Positions 45,969-53,809 of a DNA stretch of 64,000 bases are shown here, piece by piece. Every line of letters starts with the position of its first letter. Position 1 is the first letter of the stretch. The position numbers and the translations under genes are program-made. The notes beneath the pieces were generated by a model. It searched no databases. It was not told the DNA's origin and saw only the letters and a program-made list of their open reading frames with translations. The DNA comes from Tumebacillus amylolyticus. Lineage in GTDB: Bacteria; Bacillota; Bacilli; Tumebacillales; Tumebacillaceae. The stretch spans positions 558,001 to 622,000 of the forward strand of contig NZ_JAEQNB010000001.1 of assembly GCF_016722965.1 (NCBI RefSeq), in the 5' to 3' direction.

Positions 45969-46657
45969 TGGTTGTCCACCTCGAATTTATATCCAACTCC
46001 GCGTATGGTCTTTACTACCCAATAGGAGTTGGGGTTCCCCAATTTTTCTCGAATCCTCTTAATGTGTACATCAACAGTCCGCGGATCTCCCTCAAAATCC
46101 AAACCCCATAACTCATTCAACAGTTGCTGACGTGTGAATACTTGATTGGGATGTGAGGCGAGAAAGTAGAGCAGATCCATTTCCTTGGGCGGTAACACGA
46201 CTTCCTGATCTGCATTGGTAACTTTGTATTGATGAAGGTCAATCCTCAGCAAGGGTAGGTCAACGACCTCATTTGCATCCAACATTGGATTGACGCGCCG
46301 TAGCACTGCCTTCATCCGAGCCAGTAGTTCGTTCGGATCAAAGGGTTTCACCAAATAATCATCCGTACCGAGTTCGAAACCTTTCAGTTTATCGCAGTTT
46401 TCGCCTTTCCCGGTCAACATGATAACAGGAGTCTTATTGAATTTTCTTATTTCTTTGCAAACTTCCCAACCGTCCAACTCAGGCATCATAATATCCAGGA
46501 TGACAAGGTCCGGAAGACTGTCATAAAACATTTCTACTCCTTTCATGCCATCGTTTGCGACATTAACTATATATCCGGCTTTTTCAGCGTATAACATGAT
46601 CAAATCACAGATGTATGGATCATCTTCCATAACAAGAATTTTTATCTGTTTGTTCAT
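45965..46657 (-). CDS. OmpR-type response regulator
   Basis: 230 aa. Receiver (VMEDDPYICDL, LVILDIMMPELDGWEV, LVKPFDPNE) and winged-helix domain ending GVGYKFEVD. Upstream of its kinase and divergent from a second regulator-kinase pair, with a shared 230-bp promoter region. Confidence 0.93.
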   Translation of the reverse strand: MNKQIKILVMEDDPYICDLIMLYAEKAGYIVNVANDGMKGVEMFYDSLPDLVILDIMMPELDGWEVCKEIRKFNKTPVIMLTGKGENCDKLKGFELGTDDYLVKPFDPNELLARMKAVLRRVNPMLDANEVVDLPLLRIDLHQYKVTNADQEVVLPPKEMDLLYFLASHPNQVFTRQQLLNELWGLDFEGDPRTVDVHIKRIREKLGNPNSYWVVKTIRGVGYKFEVDNQ

Positions 46658-46889
46658 TCCACGGCCCCCATTTCTCCTACATTATATAGTATCAAGTGAT
46701 TATGAACGGAAAGTGAATCAATACGTACCATATCGAGAATCTCCTCGACATGGTCTCGGTTGCGACAGTCGAATCAGAGTTGATGAGCCTTGCTCTTACC
46801 TTCCAAGAATGCCTTTTCATGAAGAATCACAGATTCATCATACTTTCCGTCTATACTGGTGGGAACCTGAGAGATAGAGGTGGTTGGTT

Positions 46890-47603
46890 ATGTTTCAAAG
46901 AAACGCAACGATCCTGGTGGTAGATGACGAGCGGCAGATGCGAGCTTTGATCCGGTCCGCTCTTGAAACTGAAGGAAGGGAAATCATTGAAGCTGCTTCC
47001 GGAGAGGAGGCTCTCTCACTCGTTCATCGAACACATTTTGATCTGATCATTTTAGATATTATGATGCCCGGGAGTGACGGTTGGGAGGTTTGCTCGCGGG
47101 TGCGTGAACATTGTAACGTCCCGATCTTATTTTTATCGGCGCGCAATGAAACAAGGGACAAGGTTCGGGGGTTGCGAATCGGGGCCGACGATTATTTGAC
47201 CAAGCCATTTGATTTGGAGGAGTTAGCCGCGAGAGTGCATGCGCTTTTGCGAAGATCAGTCGCAGAATCTATTGATTCGGCAGACAACGAAGAAATCCAC
47301 CTCCATGAACTTACGATCCTGCAGGAATCGAGGGAGGTCAAGGTCGACGGCCGCCAAGTTGCCTTCACTCCCAAGGAATTTGATTTGTTGATGCTCCTAA
47401 GCCGAAATCCCAAAAAAGCGTTCACACGAGACAACTTGCTGCAACAGGTATGGGGATTGGACTTTCACGGAGATATTCGCACAGTCGACCAACACGTCAA
47501 AAACATTCGTGAGAAGCTAAAGCGCGGCGGGTGTACATTCAACCCGATCAAAACCGTGTGGGGGATCGGATATCAAATGCAAGGCAAGGACGGGTTGTCA
47601 TGA
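46890..47603 (+). CDS. OmpR-type response regulator
   Basis: 237 aa from the ATG after AGAGGTGG (a TTG two codons earlier is possible). Receiver (LVVDDERQM, LIILDIMMPGSDGWEV, LTKPFDLEE) and C-terminal winged helix. Stop codon overlaps the kinase start (ATGA). Confidence 0.93.
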   Translation: MFQRNATILVVDDERQMRALIRSALETEGREIIEAASGEEALSLVHRTHFDLIILDIMMPGSDGWEVCSRVREHCNVPILFLSARNETRDKVRGLRIGADDYLTKPFDLEELAARVHALLRRSVAESIDSADNEEIHLHELTILQESREVKVDGRQVAFTPKEFDLLMLLSRNPKKAFTRDNLLQQVWGLDFHGDIRTVDQHVKNIREKLKRGGCTFNPIKTVWGIGYQMQGKDGLS

Positions 47604-48967
47604 ACCGGATTTCCGTCAAACTCGGCTTCTCCATCGTTGTGCTTTTTCTCATGGTCTATTTCCCGATTGGATATGTGGTGGATAAAGCGATGACGAGTTT
47701 TTTCTACCAGCACTCGTTTCAAGAACTTGACTCGCAAAGTGAGCAGATCGCCTTGTATATCAGGTCCCAAGGAGACCTTCGTCGAGTTCAAGACCTCCTT
47801 CCGGGGCTTCAGGTCACGTCCCGACAGACATTTGTGTTAGACGCCGATGAGCATGTGATCGCGCACTCCGGTTCTTACCCGACTGAGGTACCGTCCTTGT
47901 CGACTCAGGACTGGCAAACGGTAAAGGGGTCAGGTTCAGTTCAAAAGCAAGACACCACCACTGTGCTTGTAGCTCGTCCGATCTTGGTGGGGGAAACGCT
48001 TCTGGGAGCTGTCGTTATGACCGCTCCGCTTGAAGATATCGCTGCTTCGATCACTCGTGTCAGGAGCTTTTTGCTGTTGGCAGGTATCGGTGCTTTGTTT
48101 TTGGCCTTGGGTTTTACCATCGTTCTTTCAAGGCGATTGTCTGCTCCGCTGCTTCAGTTGGAACGGGTCACGAGGCAAATTGCACGTGGGGAGCTAGATG
48201 TGCAGGTAAAGTTGGCGTCCGAGGACGAGATGGGATCATTAGCTCAGGCGATTAACAGTTTGGCGGCTGATTTGAAACAATATCGGGACAGCCGTGCCGA
48301 ATTTTTTGTCAACATCTCACATGAGCTGCGAACGCCTCTCACGTACATTGAAGGGTATATACAGGTGCTTCGAAATAAGCCTGATCAGACTGCAAGTACC
48401 TTGCAGATTCTCGAACAGGAGGCCAAGCGTATGCGTCTTCTCGTCAACGACCTGTTTGATCTGGCGCAATTGGAAGAGGGCAAACTTGCCTTGCTCCAAG
48501 AATGGGTCGATCTCTCGGAAATTGTTGACACCACGATACAGAATGTGAAGGCGCGCGCGAACGAAAAGGGGGTCAAGATACTTTTCGAAGAAGACCCCGT
48601 CTCTTTAGTTTATTTGGACGGCTACAGGGCGCAACAGATTCTGTTGAACCTGCTCGACAACGCGTTACGGTATACAAATGAAGGGATGATTTGCATTCGC
48701 CTCACAAACCGTGAAGAGCATGTACTCCTGTCAGTGAGAGACACGGGGATCGGCATCCCGCAGGAGGAACTGCCGTATATTTTTGACCGCTTTTATCGTG
48801 TGGAAAAGTCTCGGTCCAGAGATACCGGCGGAACGGGGCTGGGGCTTTCTATCGTAAAAAAATTGATCGACGTGCAAAACGGCAGGATCGAGGTTCGAAG
48901 TCAAGCCGGTTGGGGGACGGAATTTGTCTGTACGTTCCCGTTGTCAGAGGAGGGGAAGTCGGAGTGA
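47600..48967 (+). CDS. Sensor histidine kinase
   Basis: 455 aa. Two membrane segments (near 10-30 and 160-180) enclose a ~130-residue extracellular sensor domain. HAMP, HisKA (ISHELRTPLTYIEG) and HATPase_c (LLDNALRYTNEG, DTGIGIPQ, GTGLGLSIV) follow. Forms a pair with the regulator at 46890; the small gene at 48964 overlaps its end. Confidence 0.93.
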   Translation: MNRISVKLGFSIVVLFLMVYFPIGYVVDKAMTSFFYQHSFQELDSQSEQIALYIRSQGDLRRVQDLLPGLQVTSRQTFVLDADEHVIAHSGSYPTEVPSLSTQDWQTVKGSGSVQKQDTTTVLVARPILVGETLLGAVVMTAPLEDIAASITRVRSFLLLAGIGALFLALGFTIVLSRRLSAPLLQLERVTRQIARGELDVQVKLASEDEMGSLAQAINSLAADLKQYRDSRAEFFVNISHELRTPLTYIEGYIQVLRNKPDQTASTLQILEQEAKRMRLLVNDLFDLAQLEEGKLALLQEWVDLSEIVDTTIQNVKARANEKGVKILFEEDPVSLVYLDGYRAQQILLNLLDNALRYTNEGMICIRLTNREEHVLLSVRDTGIGIPQEELPYIFDRFYRVEKSRSRDTGGTGLGLSIVKKLIDVQNGRIEVRSQAGWGTEFVCTFPLSEEGKSE

Positions 48968-49164
48968 AACTGTTGGAATGGTTGGTCGTCATGTTCTTGA
49001 TTGCGGCCGGGCTGTACTGTCTCTCCATGGCGGCAACTGGGATGAGCATGGGAGCTGGTTCGGATCATTGGCTGCACACCCTGCTTACTGTGTGCTTGTG
49101 GACCGCGTTTCCTTTGATCGCCGTGGGAATTTGGCTCGCGGTTCGGCATTTTAAGAAAAAGTGA
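48964..49164 (+). CDS. Small two-TM protein (66 aa)
   Basis: GTG start overlapping the kinase stop, with GAGGAGGGGAAG upstream. Two hydrophobic segments (residues 5-23 and 38-58) separated by a Met/Gly-rich loop (MSMGAGSDHW). No family recognised. May belong to the regulon of the adjacent two-component system. Confidence 0.6.
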   Translation: MKLLEWLVVMFLIAAGLYCLSMAATGMSMGAGSDHWLHTLLTVCLWTAFPLIAVGIWLAVRHFKKK

Positions 49165-49254
49165 GACGTTCGAATCTCAGTCACGAATCTATCAAACTTT
49201 CTACACACCTGTCCGCTATGATAAACGCATGTACTTGAGAGGGAGGAAATCAAG

Positions 49255-50112
49255 ATGTGGTTCAATGTTGCGGCCATCGTGTTGGTGACGGTGGCATGTA
49301 TTGGGTTTACCTATAACAAACGGAAGAGACTGACCTGCATGACGGGTATGATGATTGCGATGACGATCGGGATGATGTCGAGTCTCTCGCTTGGTTTGTT
49401 GCTAGGGGTGCTGTTCAAGCACGATCTAACCCAAGCCACGATCGGGGCCGTCACGTTTGGTGCCCTCGCTGGATATCTAGCCGGGAAACCAATTAGTCTC
49501 ATGGCCGCACTAGACGGAATGATGGCTGGAATCATGGGCGGTATGATGGGCGCGATGCTTGGGGTTATGTTGCTCGTTCCGCAGACTATGATCTGGTTCG
49601 TGGATTTCTTGTATGTTGTTATCACACTCTTGCTTATCAAACTGATTGAGGAAGAAACGGCCACATCTCGCGAAGCAAAACATGGCCAACCTTCATACGC
49701 TCGAACGTTCGGCATGTTTGGGGTTGCACTCCTCGTGGCAGGGCTTTTACTTGCTGCAAAATTTGGTTTGTTCCAGCAAGAGCAGACACCTACTACGCCG
49801 GCACCGGAATCCGCTGTTGCTCCTCAGCAATCTGAGCAGACATCGGGGGACTTCCAAACTGCGACGGTCAATGTCAGTACATCCGGTTATGGGCCACAGA
49901 ACCTCGTCTTGAAAGCAGGTGTTCCAACCAAGATCAATTTTAAAACCCAATCCAATGCCGGCTGTCTCCGGCAAGTGCAGTCGGAGAGCCTCGGGCTGGA
50001 CAAAATTCTGGAAGCTGGTGACAACTACGTCACACTTCAAGCTTTGAAGCCGGGTACGTATCAGTACGCATGCGGTATGGGTATGTACAGTAGTACCATA
50101 ACGGTTAAATAA
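49255..50112 (+). CDS. Membrane protein with C-terminal cupredoxin-like domain
   Basis: 285 aa. Several membrane segments in the first 175 residues are unusually rich in Met and Gly (GMMAGIMGGMMGAMLGVM). A Pro/Gln-rich linker follows, then a ~95-residue cupredoxin-like domain with NAGCLRQVQS and TYQYACGMGM. The two Cys and nearby Met could bind copper. Fits the metal-handling neighbourhood. Confidence 0.7.
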   Translation: MWFNVAAIVLVTVACIGFTYNKRKRLTCMTGMMIAMTIGMMSSLSLGLLLGVLFKHDLTQATIGAVTFGALAGYLAGKPISLMAALDGMMAGIMGGMMGAMLGVMLLVPQTMIWFVDFLYVVITLLLIKLIEEETATSREAKHGQPSYARTFGMFGVALLVAGLLLAAKFGLFQQEQTPTTPAPESAVAPQQSEQTSGDFQTATVNVSTSGYGPQNLVLKAGVPTKINFKTQSNAGCLRQVQSESLGLDKILEAGDNYVTLQALKPGTYQYACGMGMYSSTITVK

Positions 50113-50134
50113 AATGGGATCAAAAAAATAAGTA

Positions 50135-50172
50135 AAAAGGACATTCCTCTGGTGGAGGGATGTCCTTGTTTT
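50135..50172. terminator. Bidirectional terminator
   Basis: AAGGACAT.CCTC/GAGGGATGTCCTT with A- and T-runs, between convergent genes. Confidence 0.75.
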
Positions 50173-50181
50173 GTAGCCGCC

Positions 50182-51150
50182 CTAGTGTTCATGAGGGTGT
50201 TCGTGATCGTGTTCACGCTCTTCATCCGCACAGAGAATGGTGTTTTTGTGCGGGTGCTCTACGTCTTCCATTTGGATTGTGACGTGTCCGATATTCTCAT
50301 GGATGAGTTTATGTTCAATCTCCCGAAGGACACCCTGACTGGCTTGGATGGTCATGTGACCGTCGAGCACAATATGACAGGAGAGTGCATTTTTGCCACT
50401 GGTAATGCTCCAAACGTGGAGATCGTGAACATCGTGTACACCTTTTACGGAACGAATCGAATCAGCTATCTCCTGGATGTTGATGCCATTAGGTGTACCT
50501 TCCATCAAAATGCTGACGGTTTGTTTTACAATTTTCCATGCTCCAAACGCGATCAGAATCGCGATCAGTACGCTGAGAATCGGGTCTACCACGTACCAAC
50601 CGGTGAACAGGATAATCAAACCACCGATGATGACACCAGCCGAAGCAGCGGCATCTCCTAGAATGTGGAGAACGGCACTTCTAACGTTGATGTTGTCCTC
50701 CTTACTCAGGCCAAATCCTAGGTACAAGTTCATGACTAGCCCGACGGATGCGCTGATAAACATCCACGTACTGCCTACTGGTTCAGGATTTTGGAAGCGT
50801 CTGTACGCTTCCCAGAGAATAATGACCGCAATGACGATCAGAGTTGAGGCGTTGACAAAAGCCGCGAGAATGCCTGCTCGATGGTACCCAAACGTCATTT
50901 TCTCATTCGCTGGTTTCTGAGCTTGATTCATCGCGTACCACGACAATCCAATTGCAGCGATGTCTGTGAGAACATGCCCGGCGTCCGAGAGCAAGGCCAG
51001 GCTATGTGAGATCGTGGCCCCCACCAGTTCAACCACGAGAATAATCAGCGTAAGGAAGAAGGCGAGCTTCATCTTTCCAACTGGGGCGTGCGAGTGAAAA
51101 ACATCTGAGTGGTCATGATCATGGTGATCATGTGTATGAGAATGATTCAT
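50182..51150 (-). CDS. czcD: CDF-family zinc/cadmium/cobalt efflux transporter
   Basis: 322 aa, six membrane segments with His-rich N-terminus (HSHTHDHHDHDH) and C-terminus. Metal-site motifs lie in segments II and V (ALLSDAGHVLTDI, HILGDAAASAGV), and a cytoplasmic C-terminal domain follows. It exports divalent metal in exchange for protons. Transcribed with the CadC-like repressor gene 33 bp upstream. Confidence 0.93.
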   Translation of the reverse strand: MNHSHTHDHHDHDHSDVFHSHAPVGKMKLAFFLTLIILVVELVGATISHSLALLSDAGHVLTDIAAIGLSWYAMNQAQKPANEKMTFGYHRAGILAAFVNASTLIVIAVIILWEAYRRFQNPEPVGSTWMFISASVGLVMNLYLGFGLSKEDNINVRSAVLHILGDAAASAGVIIGGLIILFTGWYVVDPILSVLIAILIAFGAWKIVKQTVSILMEGTPNGINIQEIADSIRSVKGVHDVHDLHVWSITSGKNALSCHIVLDGHMTIQASQGVLREIEHKLIHENIGHVTIQMEDVEHPHKNTILCADEEREHDHEHPHEH

Positions 51151-51183
51151 TCAATTCATGCCTCCTTTGTTAGTAGTTTTCGT

Positions 51184-51552
51184 TTATGCGTGCGAAACAT
51201 GCAACAGCCCCGTTTCAAACAGTGTCAAGACGTGTTCGTCATCGATGCTGTAATAGACCATGCGGCCGACTCTACGGTGCTTTACGAGGCGCAACGCACG
51301 CAAATTCCTCAATTGATGTGAAATTGCGGATTGCGTCATCTCCAAAGCGGCGGCAAGATCGCATACGCACAGTTCCTCTTGGATTAACGTATGGATGATT
51401 CGCAACCGGGTGGGGTCACTAAGGGCTTGGAACAGCATGGCGAGGTCCGCAGCGCGCTCTTGTGACAACTGGATGTTTCGAATTTTAGAAACGACATCAT
51501 CGTGAATGATGGTGACTTCGCAACAGTCTTTGTCCAGATCTGAGGGGTCCAT
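51184..51552 (-). CDS. ArsR/SmtB-family metal-responsive repressor (CadC-like)
   Basis: 122 aa. An N-terminal CC pair (KDCCEVTI) and ELCVCDLA in the recognition-helix region reproduce the cysteine set of CadC-type Cd/Pb/Zn sensors. Winged HTH with TQSAISHQLRNLR. Controls the czcD-like gene downstream. Start behind GGAGGAACCT. Confidence 0.9.
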   Translation of the reverse strand: MDPSDLDKDCCEVTIIHDDVVSKIRNIQLSQERAADLAMLFQALSDPTRLRIIHTLIQEELCVCDLAAALEMTQSAISHQLRNLRALRLVKHRRVGRMVYYSIDDEHVLTLFETGLLHVSHA

Positions 51553-51568
51553 AGGTTCCTCCTTGTAT

Positions 51569-51600
51569 CATATGTGCGATATATGAGCATATGTTCATGT
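51569..51600 (-). promoter_or_regulatory. Operator-like inverted repeat for the CadC-like repressor
   Basis: ATGAGCAT/ATGTTCAT, a one-mismatch palindrome inside an AT-rich promoter, close to known SmtB/CadC sites, 30 bp before the repressor start. Confidence 0.7.
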
Positions 51601-51669
51601 ATCTGTGATAACTGTAACTCGTGCGGCTTTTCTTTGTCAACGATAGGTATTAAGAAGAATTACGAAATA

Positions 51670-51700
51670 AAAGGCTGCCTCGACACACAAGGCAGCCTTT
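51670..51700. terminator. Terminator downstream of bdbC
   Basis: AAAGGCTGCCT/AGGCAGCCTTT hairpin. Confidence 0.75.
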
Positions 51701-51710
51701 CACGTTATGG

Positions 51711-52127
51711 TTATTTCGTATTTTCTCGAATCGATAGCAAGATTGTGATAAGCAGAAACCCGACGAGTGCCAAAAACGGAATCGTGATAAATCCAAGCCA
51801 ATTGATGTACTGGCCGCTGCAAGGAACGCCAATTGTGCAGGGGAGTATCTTTTGCATAGCCGGCACCTTTTGTTCTAGATACTGATAGAGGGGAATGCAC
51901 ATCCCTACGATACTTAAAGTCCGAGTATACAGAATGATTCCACGGTCGCTTCTGTAGGCTGCAATCCCTAAGAGCACAGCCAGCGGGTACATACAGATCC
52001 GTTGAAACCAGCAGAGTTTGCACGGTTCAAACAACATGATTTCGCTGAGATACAAACTTCCGCAGAGGGCTATAACAGATACGAGCCAAGCCAAGTAGAG
52101 ATTGTACGATCTCAGAAAGCGCATCAT
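51711..52127 (-). CDS. bdbC: Disulfide-bond formation membrane protein BdbC/DsbB-like
   Basis: 138 aa with four membrane segments. Redox cysteine pairs CKLC (residues ~36-39) and the more distant C...C of PCTIGVPCSG fit the DsbB/BdbC family. It re-oxidises a BdbD-type thiol oxidase using quinone. No bdbD gene is seen nearby. Confidence 0.92.
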   Translation of the reverse strand: MMRFLRSYNLYLAWLVSVIALCGSLYLSEIMLFEPCKLCWFQRICMYPLAVLLGIAAYRSDRGIILYTRTLSIVGMCIPLYQYLEQKVPAMQKILPCTIGVPCSGQYINWLGFITIPFLALVGFLLITILLSIRENTK

Positions 52128-52136
52128 TTTCCTGTT

Positions 52137-52250
52137 TCACCCTTGTGCTTTGGGCGCAAAATTTTGAATCATTTCACGCGTTTTCTTGGTACGGATATTA
52201 AACGCCATTTTGGCAAGATCATCAAGGGCCTTCCGTTGCAGGTAGCTCAT
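52137..52250 (-). CDS. Possible 37-aa basic peptide upstream of bdbC
   Basis: Reading frame MSYLQRKALDDLAK...; basic and amphipathic, ending 9 bp before the bdbC start. It lacks a clear ribosome-binding site, so it may be non-coding or the remnant of a larger gene. Confidence 0.3.
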   Translation of the reverse strand: MSYLQRKALDDLAKMAFNIRTKKTREMIQNFAPKAQG

Positions 52251-52314
52251 GAAAATGAGCCTTCTATCATGGGTGGCAGTTACCAGCACATTTTACTCCG
52301 AAGGGGATGAGAAA

Positions 52315-52638
52315 ATGAAAAGCAAGGAAAACGATATCCCACAGGTTTCACCGGAAGAAGTTTTGAATAGGTTATCCGGCATGAACGCCCCGACGATCGT
52401 GGATGTTCGAGAAAATGAGGAGGTAGCGCATGGGACGATCCGAGATGCCTTGCATATCCCTCTGGCCGACTTATCTATGTGGATTGAAGATTTGCGAGAA
52501 CATGAGGAGATCGTGATTGTTTGCAAAACAGGGAGAAGAAGTACTGTAGCTTGTGAGATATTGATGGAGAAGGGGCTGCATCAAGTTAGGAACATGACTG
52601 GTGGTTTGGTCAATTGGAAGGGTGAACTAAGTATTTAA
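52315..52638 (+). CDS. Rhodanese-domain protein
   Basis: 107 aa from the ATG behind AAGGGGATG. Single rhodanese fold with the active-site cysteine in IVCKTGRRS (near residue 71) and the structural IVDVRENEE. Handles persulfide sulfur; no fused second domain. Divergent from bdbC. Confidence 0.9.
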   Translation: MKSKENDIPQVSPEEVLNRLSGMNAPTIVDVRENEEVAHGTIRDALHIPLADLSMWIEDLREHEEIVIVCKTGRRSTVACEILMEKGLHQVRNMTGGLVNWKGELSI

Positions 52639-53047
52639 ACTTGGTGAGACATGCCCTTATTGAACAGATAATCTGTGCAATTACGTAATTCCATCCGGAA
52701 TGAGGTGCCAAGCTAGTATAGTAATTATGCTTGTCTTTGAAATTGATAGGTAGATACAATAATTGCGGCATGGCTAAGCATCCTGAACACTATTTGGAGC
52801 CCTATTCAACAGTCAGGTATTTGTGGCATATCGGCCAAGACCTACTGGAACGACAGGACCTGAGTATGCGCGGTAATGGTGCGTATGGACATCCTCAAAC
52901 ATGACATATCCCTCTGTGTAATGTAGATGGCTTCCGTCTGGCATCGGGATCGCAGGATGGGCAATCTAAGCATTGATGGTGGGGAGTGCCCCCTATCGGT
53001 TTTGGTATAAGGCGTGGGCGATCAACTTGATCGGTACCACACAAAAA
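52639..53047. other. Gene-poor interval with a YmaF fragment
   Basis: About 410 bp with no complete gene; it contains only the YmaF remnant listed separately and unassigned AT-rich sequence. Confidence 0.6.
52813..52944 (-). pseudogene. Fragment of a YmaF-family gene
   Basis: 43 codons reading MPDGSHLHYTEGYV, then DVHTHHYRAYSGPV and a stop. The His-rich HxH...GxT-like spacing is that of YmaF-family proteins, but N- and C-terminal parts are missing. Confidence 0.55.
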
Positions 53048-53082
53048 AAGACTGCTTGCCGAGAGGGCAAGCAGTCTTTTTC
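53048..53082 (-). terminator. Terminator of the iron-uptake operon
   Basis: AAAGACTGCTTGCC/GGCAAGCAGTCTTT stem with T-run on the minus strand. Confidence 0.9.
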
Positions 53083-53083
53083 A

Positions 53084-53797
53084 TTACAGTTTCGTTTGAA
53101 ATTCTTTCAGAGCGGCATTGAGTTGGTCGTTCAGGGTACTGAGAGCGTTTTTGTCCAGAGCTGCTGCTTGGGAGCCTGCTACTTCCGGGTTCAGGTACTT
53201 TTCGATTTTTTCGTACATGTCGGAGGAGCGCGGCTTCACACCATCTTCAAAGGTCGCCCAGGTCTCTTCGAGCTTCGGACCGAGTTCTTTGATTTTCACG
53301 TTGTTGTTGTCAGCAATCGCTTTTTTCAGATCTTCGGTGGTGGTGATCATCTTGGCGGTACCGGACTTGACTTCCTCAGTCGGAATGACTTTTTCGGACA
53401 GTTTGAAGAGCGAATCGATCAGTTGGTTGTCGACTTTGAGGATCAGGTCCTTGTCGAGCGGGGTTGCTTTTGTTGCTGCGATGGTTGGGTCAAGGCTCTT
53501 TTCGATTTCTGCGTAGAGGTCCGGGTATTTGGTTTTGACGCCGTCTTCGAAAGCACTCCAATTCTCTTCAAGTTTCGGACCGTTCTCTTTGATTTTCGCT
53601 TCATCGTTGGTGGTCACGCCTTTGCGAACGGCCTTTGCGGTTTTGACCATGGTGCCGAGGCTGGCTTTGATATCGGTAGAAGCAGCAGGTTTTGCTTGTT
53701 CAGCGGTCGCGGTGGCAGGTTTATCTGTAGTGGTGGAACCGCAACCGACGAGGGCGAAAGCGGCGATCAGAGAGAGGGTGACAAGAGACTTTTTCAT
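53084..53797 (-). CDS. Lipoprotein with two EfeO-like helical repeats
   Basis: 237 aa. Signal peptide with lipobox FALVGCGS (Cys19). Two ~85-residue repeats each carry GPKLEE(N/T)W..FEDGVK...Y..IEK.L. Very similar W..FED.VK...Y..IE units occur in the extracellular part of the FTR1 permease encoded just upstream, so it probably presents iron to that permease. 12 bp separate the two genes. Confidence 0.8.
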   Translation of the reverse strand: MKKSLVTLSLIAAFALVGCGSTTTDKPATATAEQAKPAASTDIKASLGTMVKTAKAVRKGVTTNDEAKIKENGPKLEENWSAFEDGVKTKYPDLYAEIEKSLDPTIAATKATPLDKDLILKVDNQLIDSLFKLSEKVIPTEEVKSGTAKMITTTEDLKKAIADNNNVKIKELGPKLEETWATFEDGVKPRSSDMYEKIEKYLNPEVAGSQAAALDKNALSTLNDQLNAALKEFQTKL

Positions 53798-53809
53798 GAA
53801 AAGAACCTC

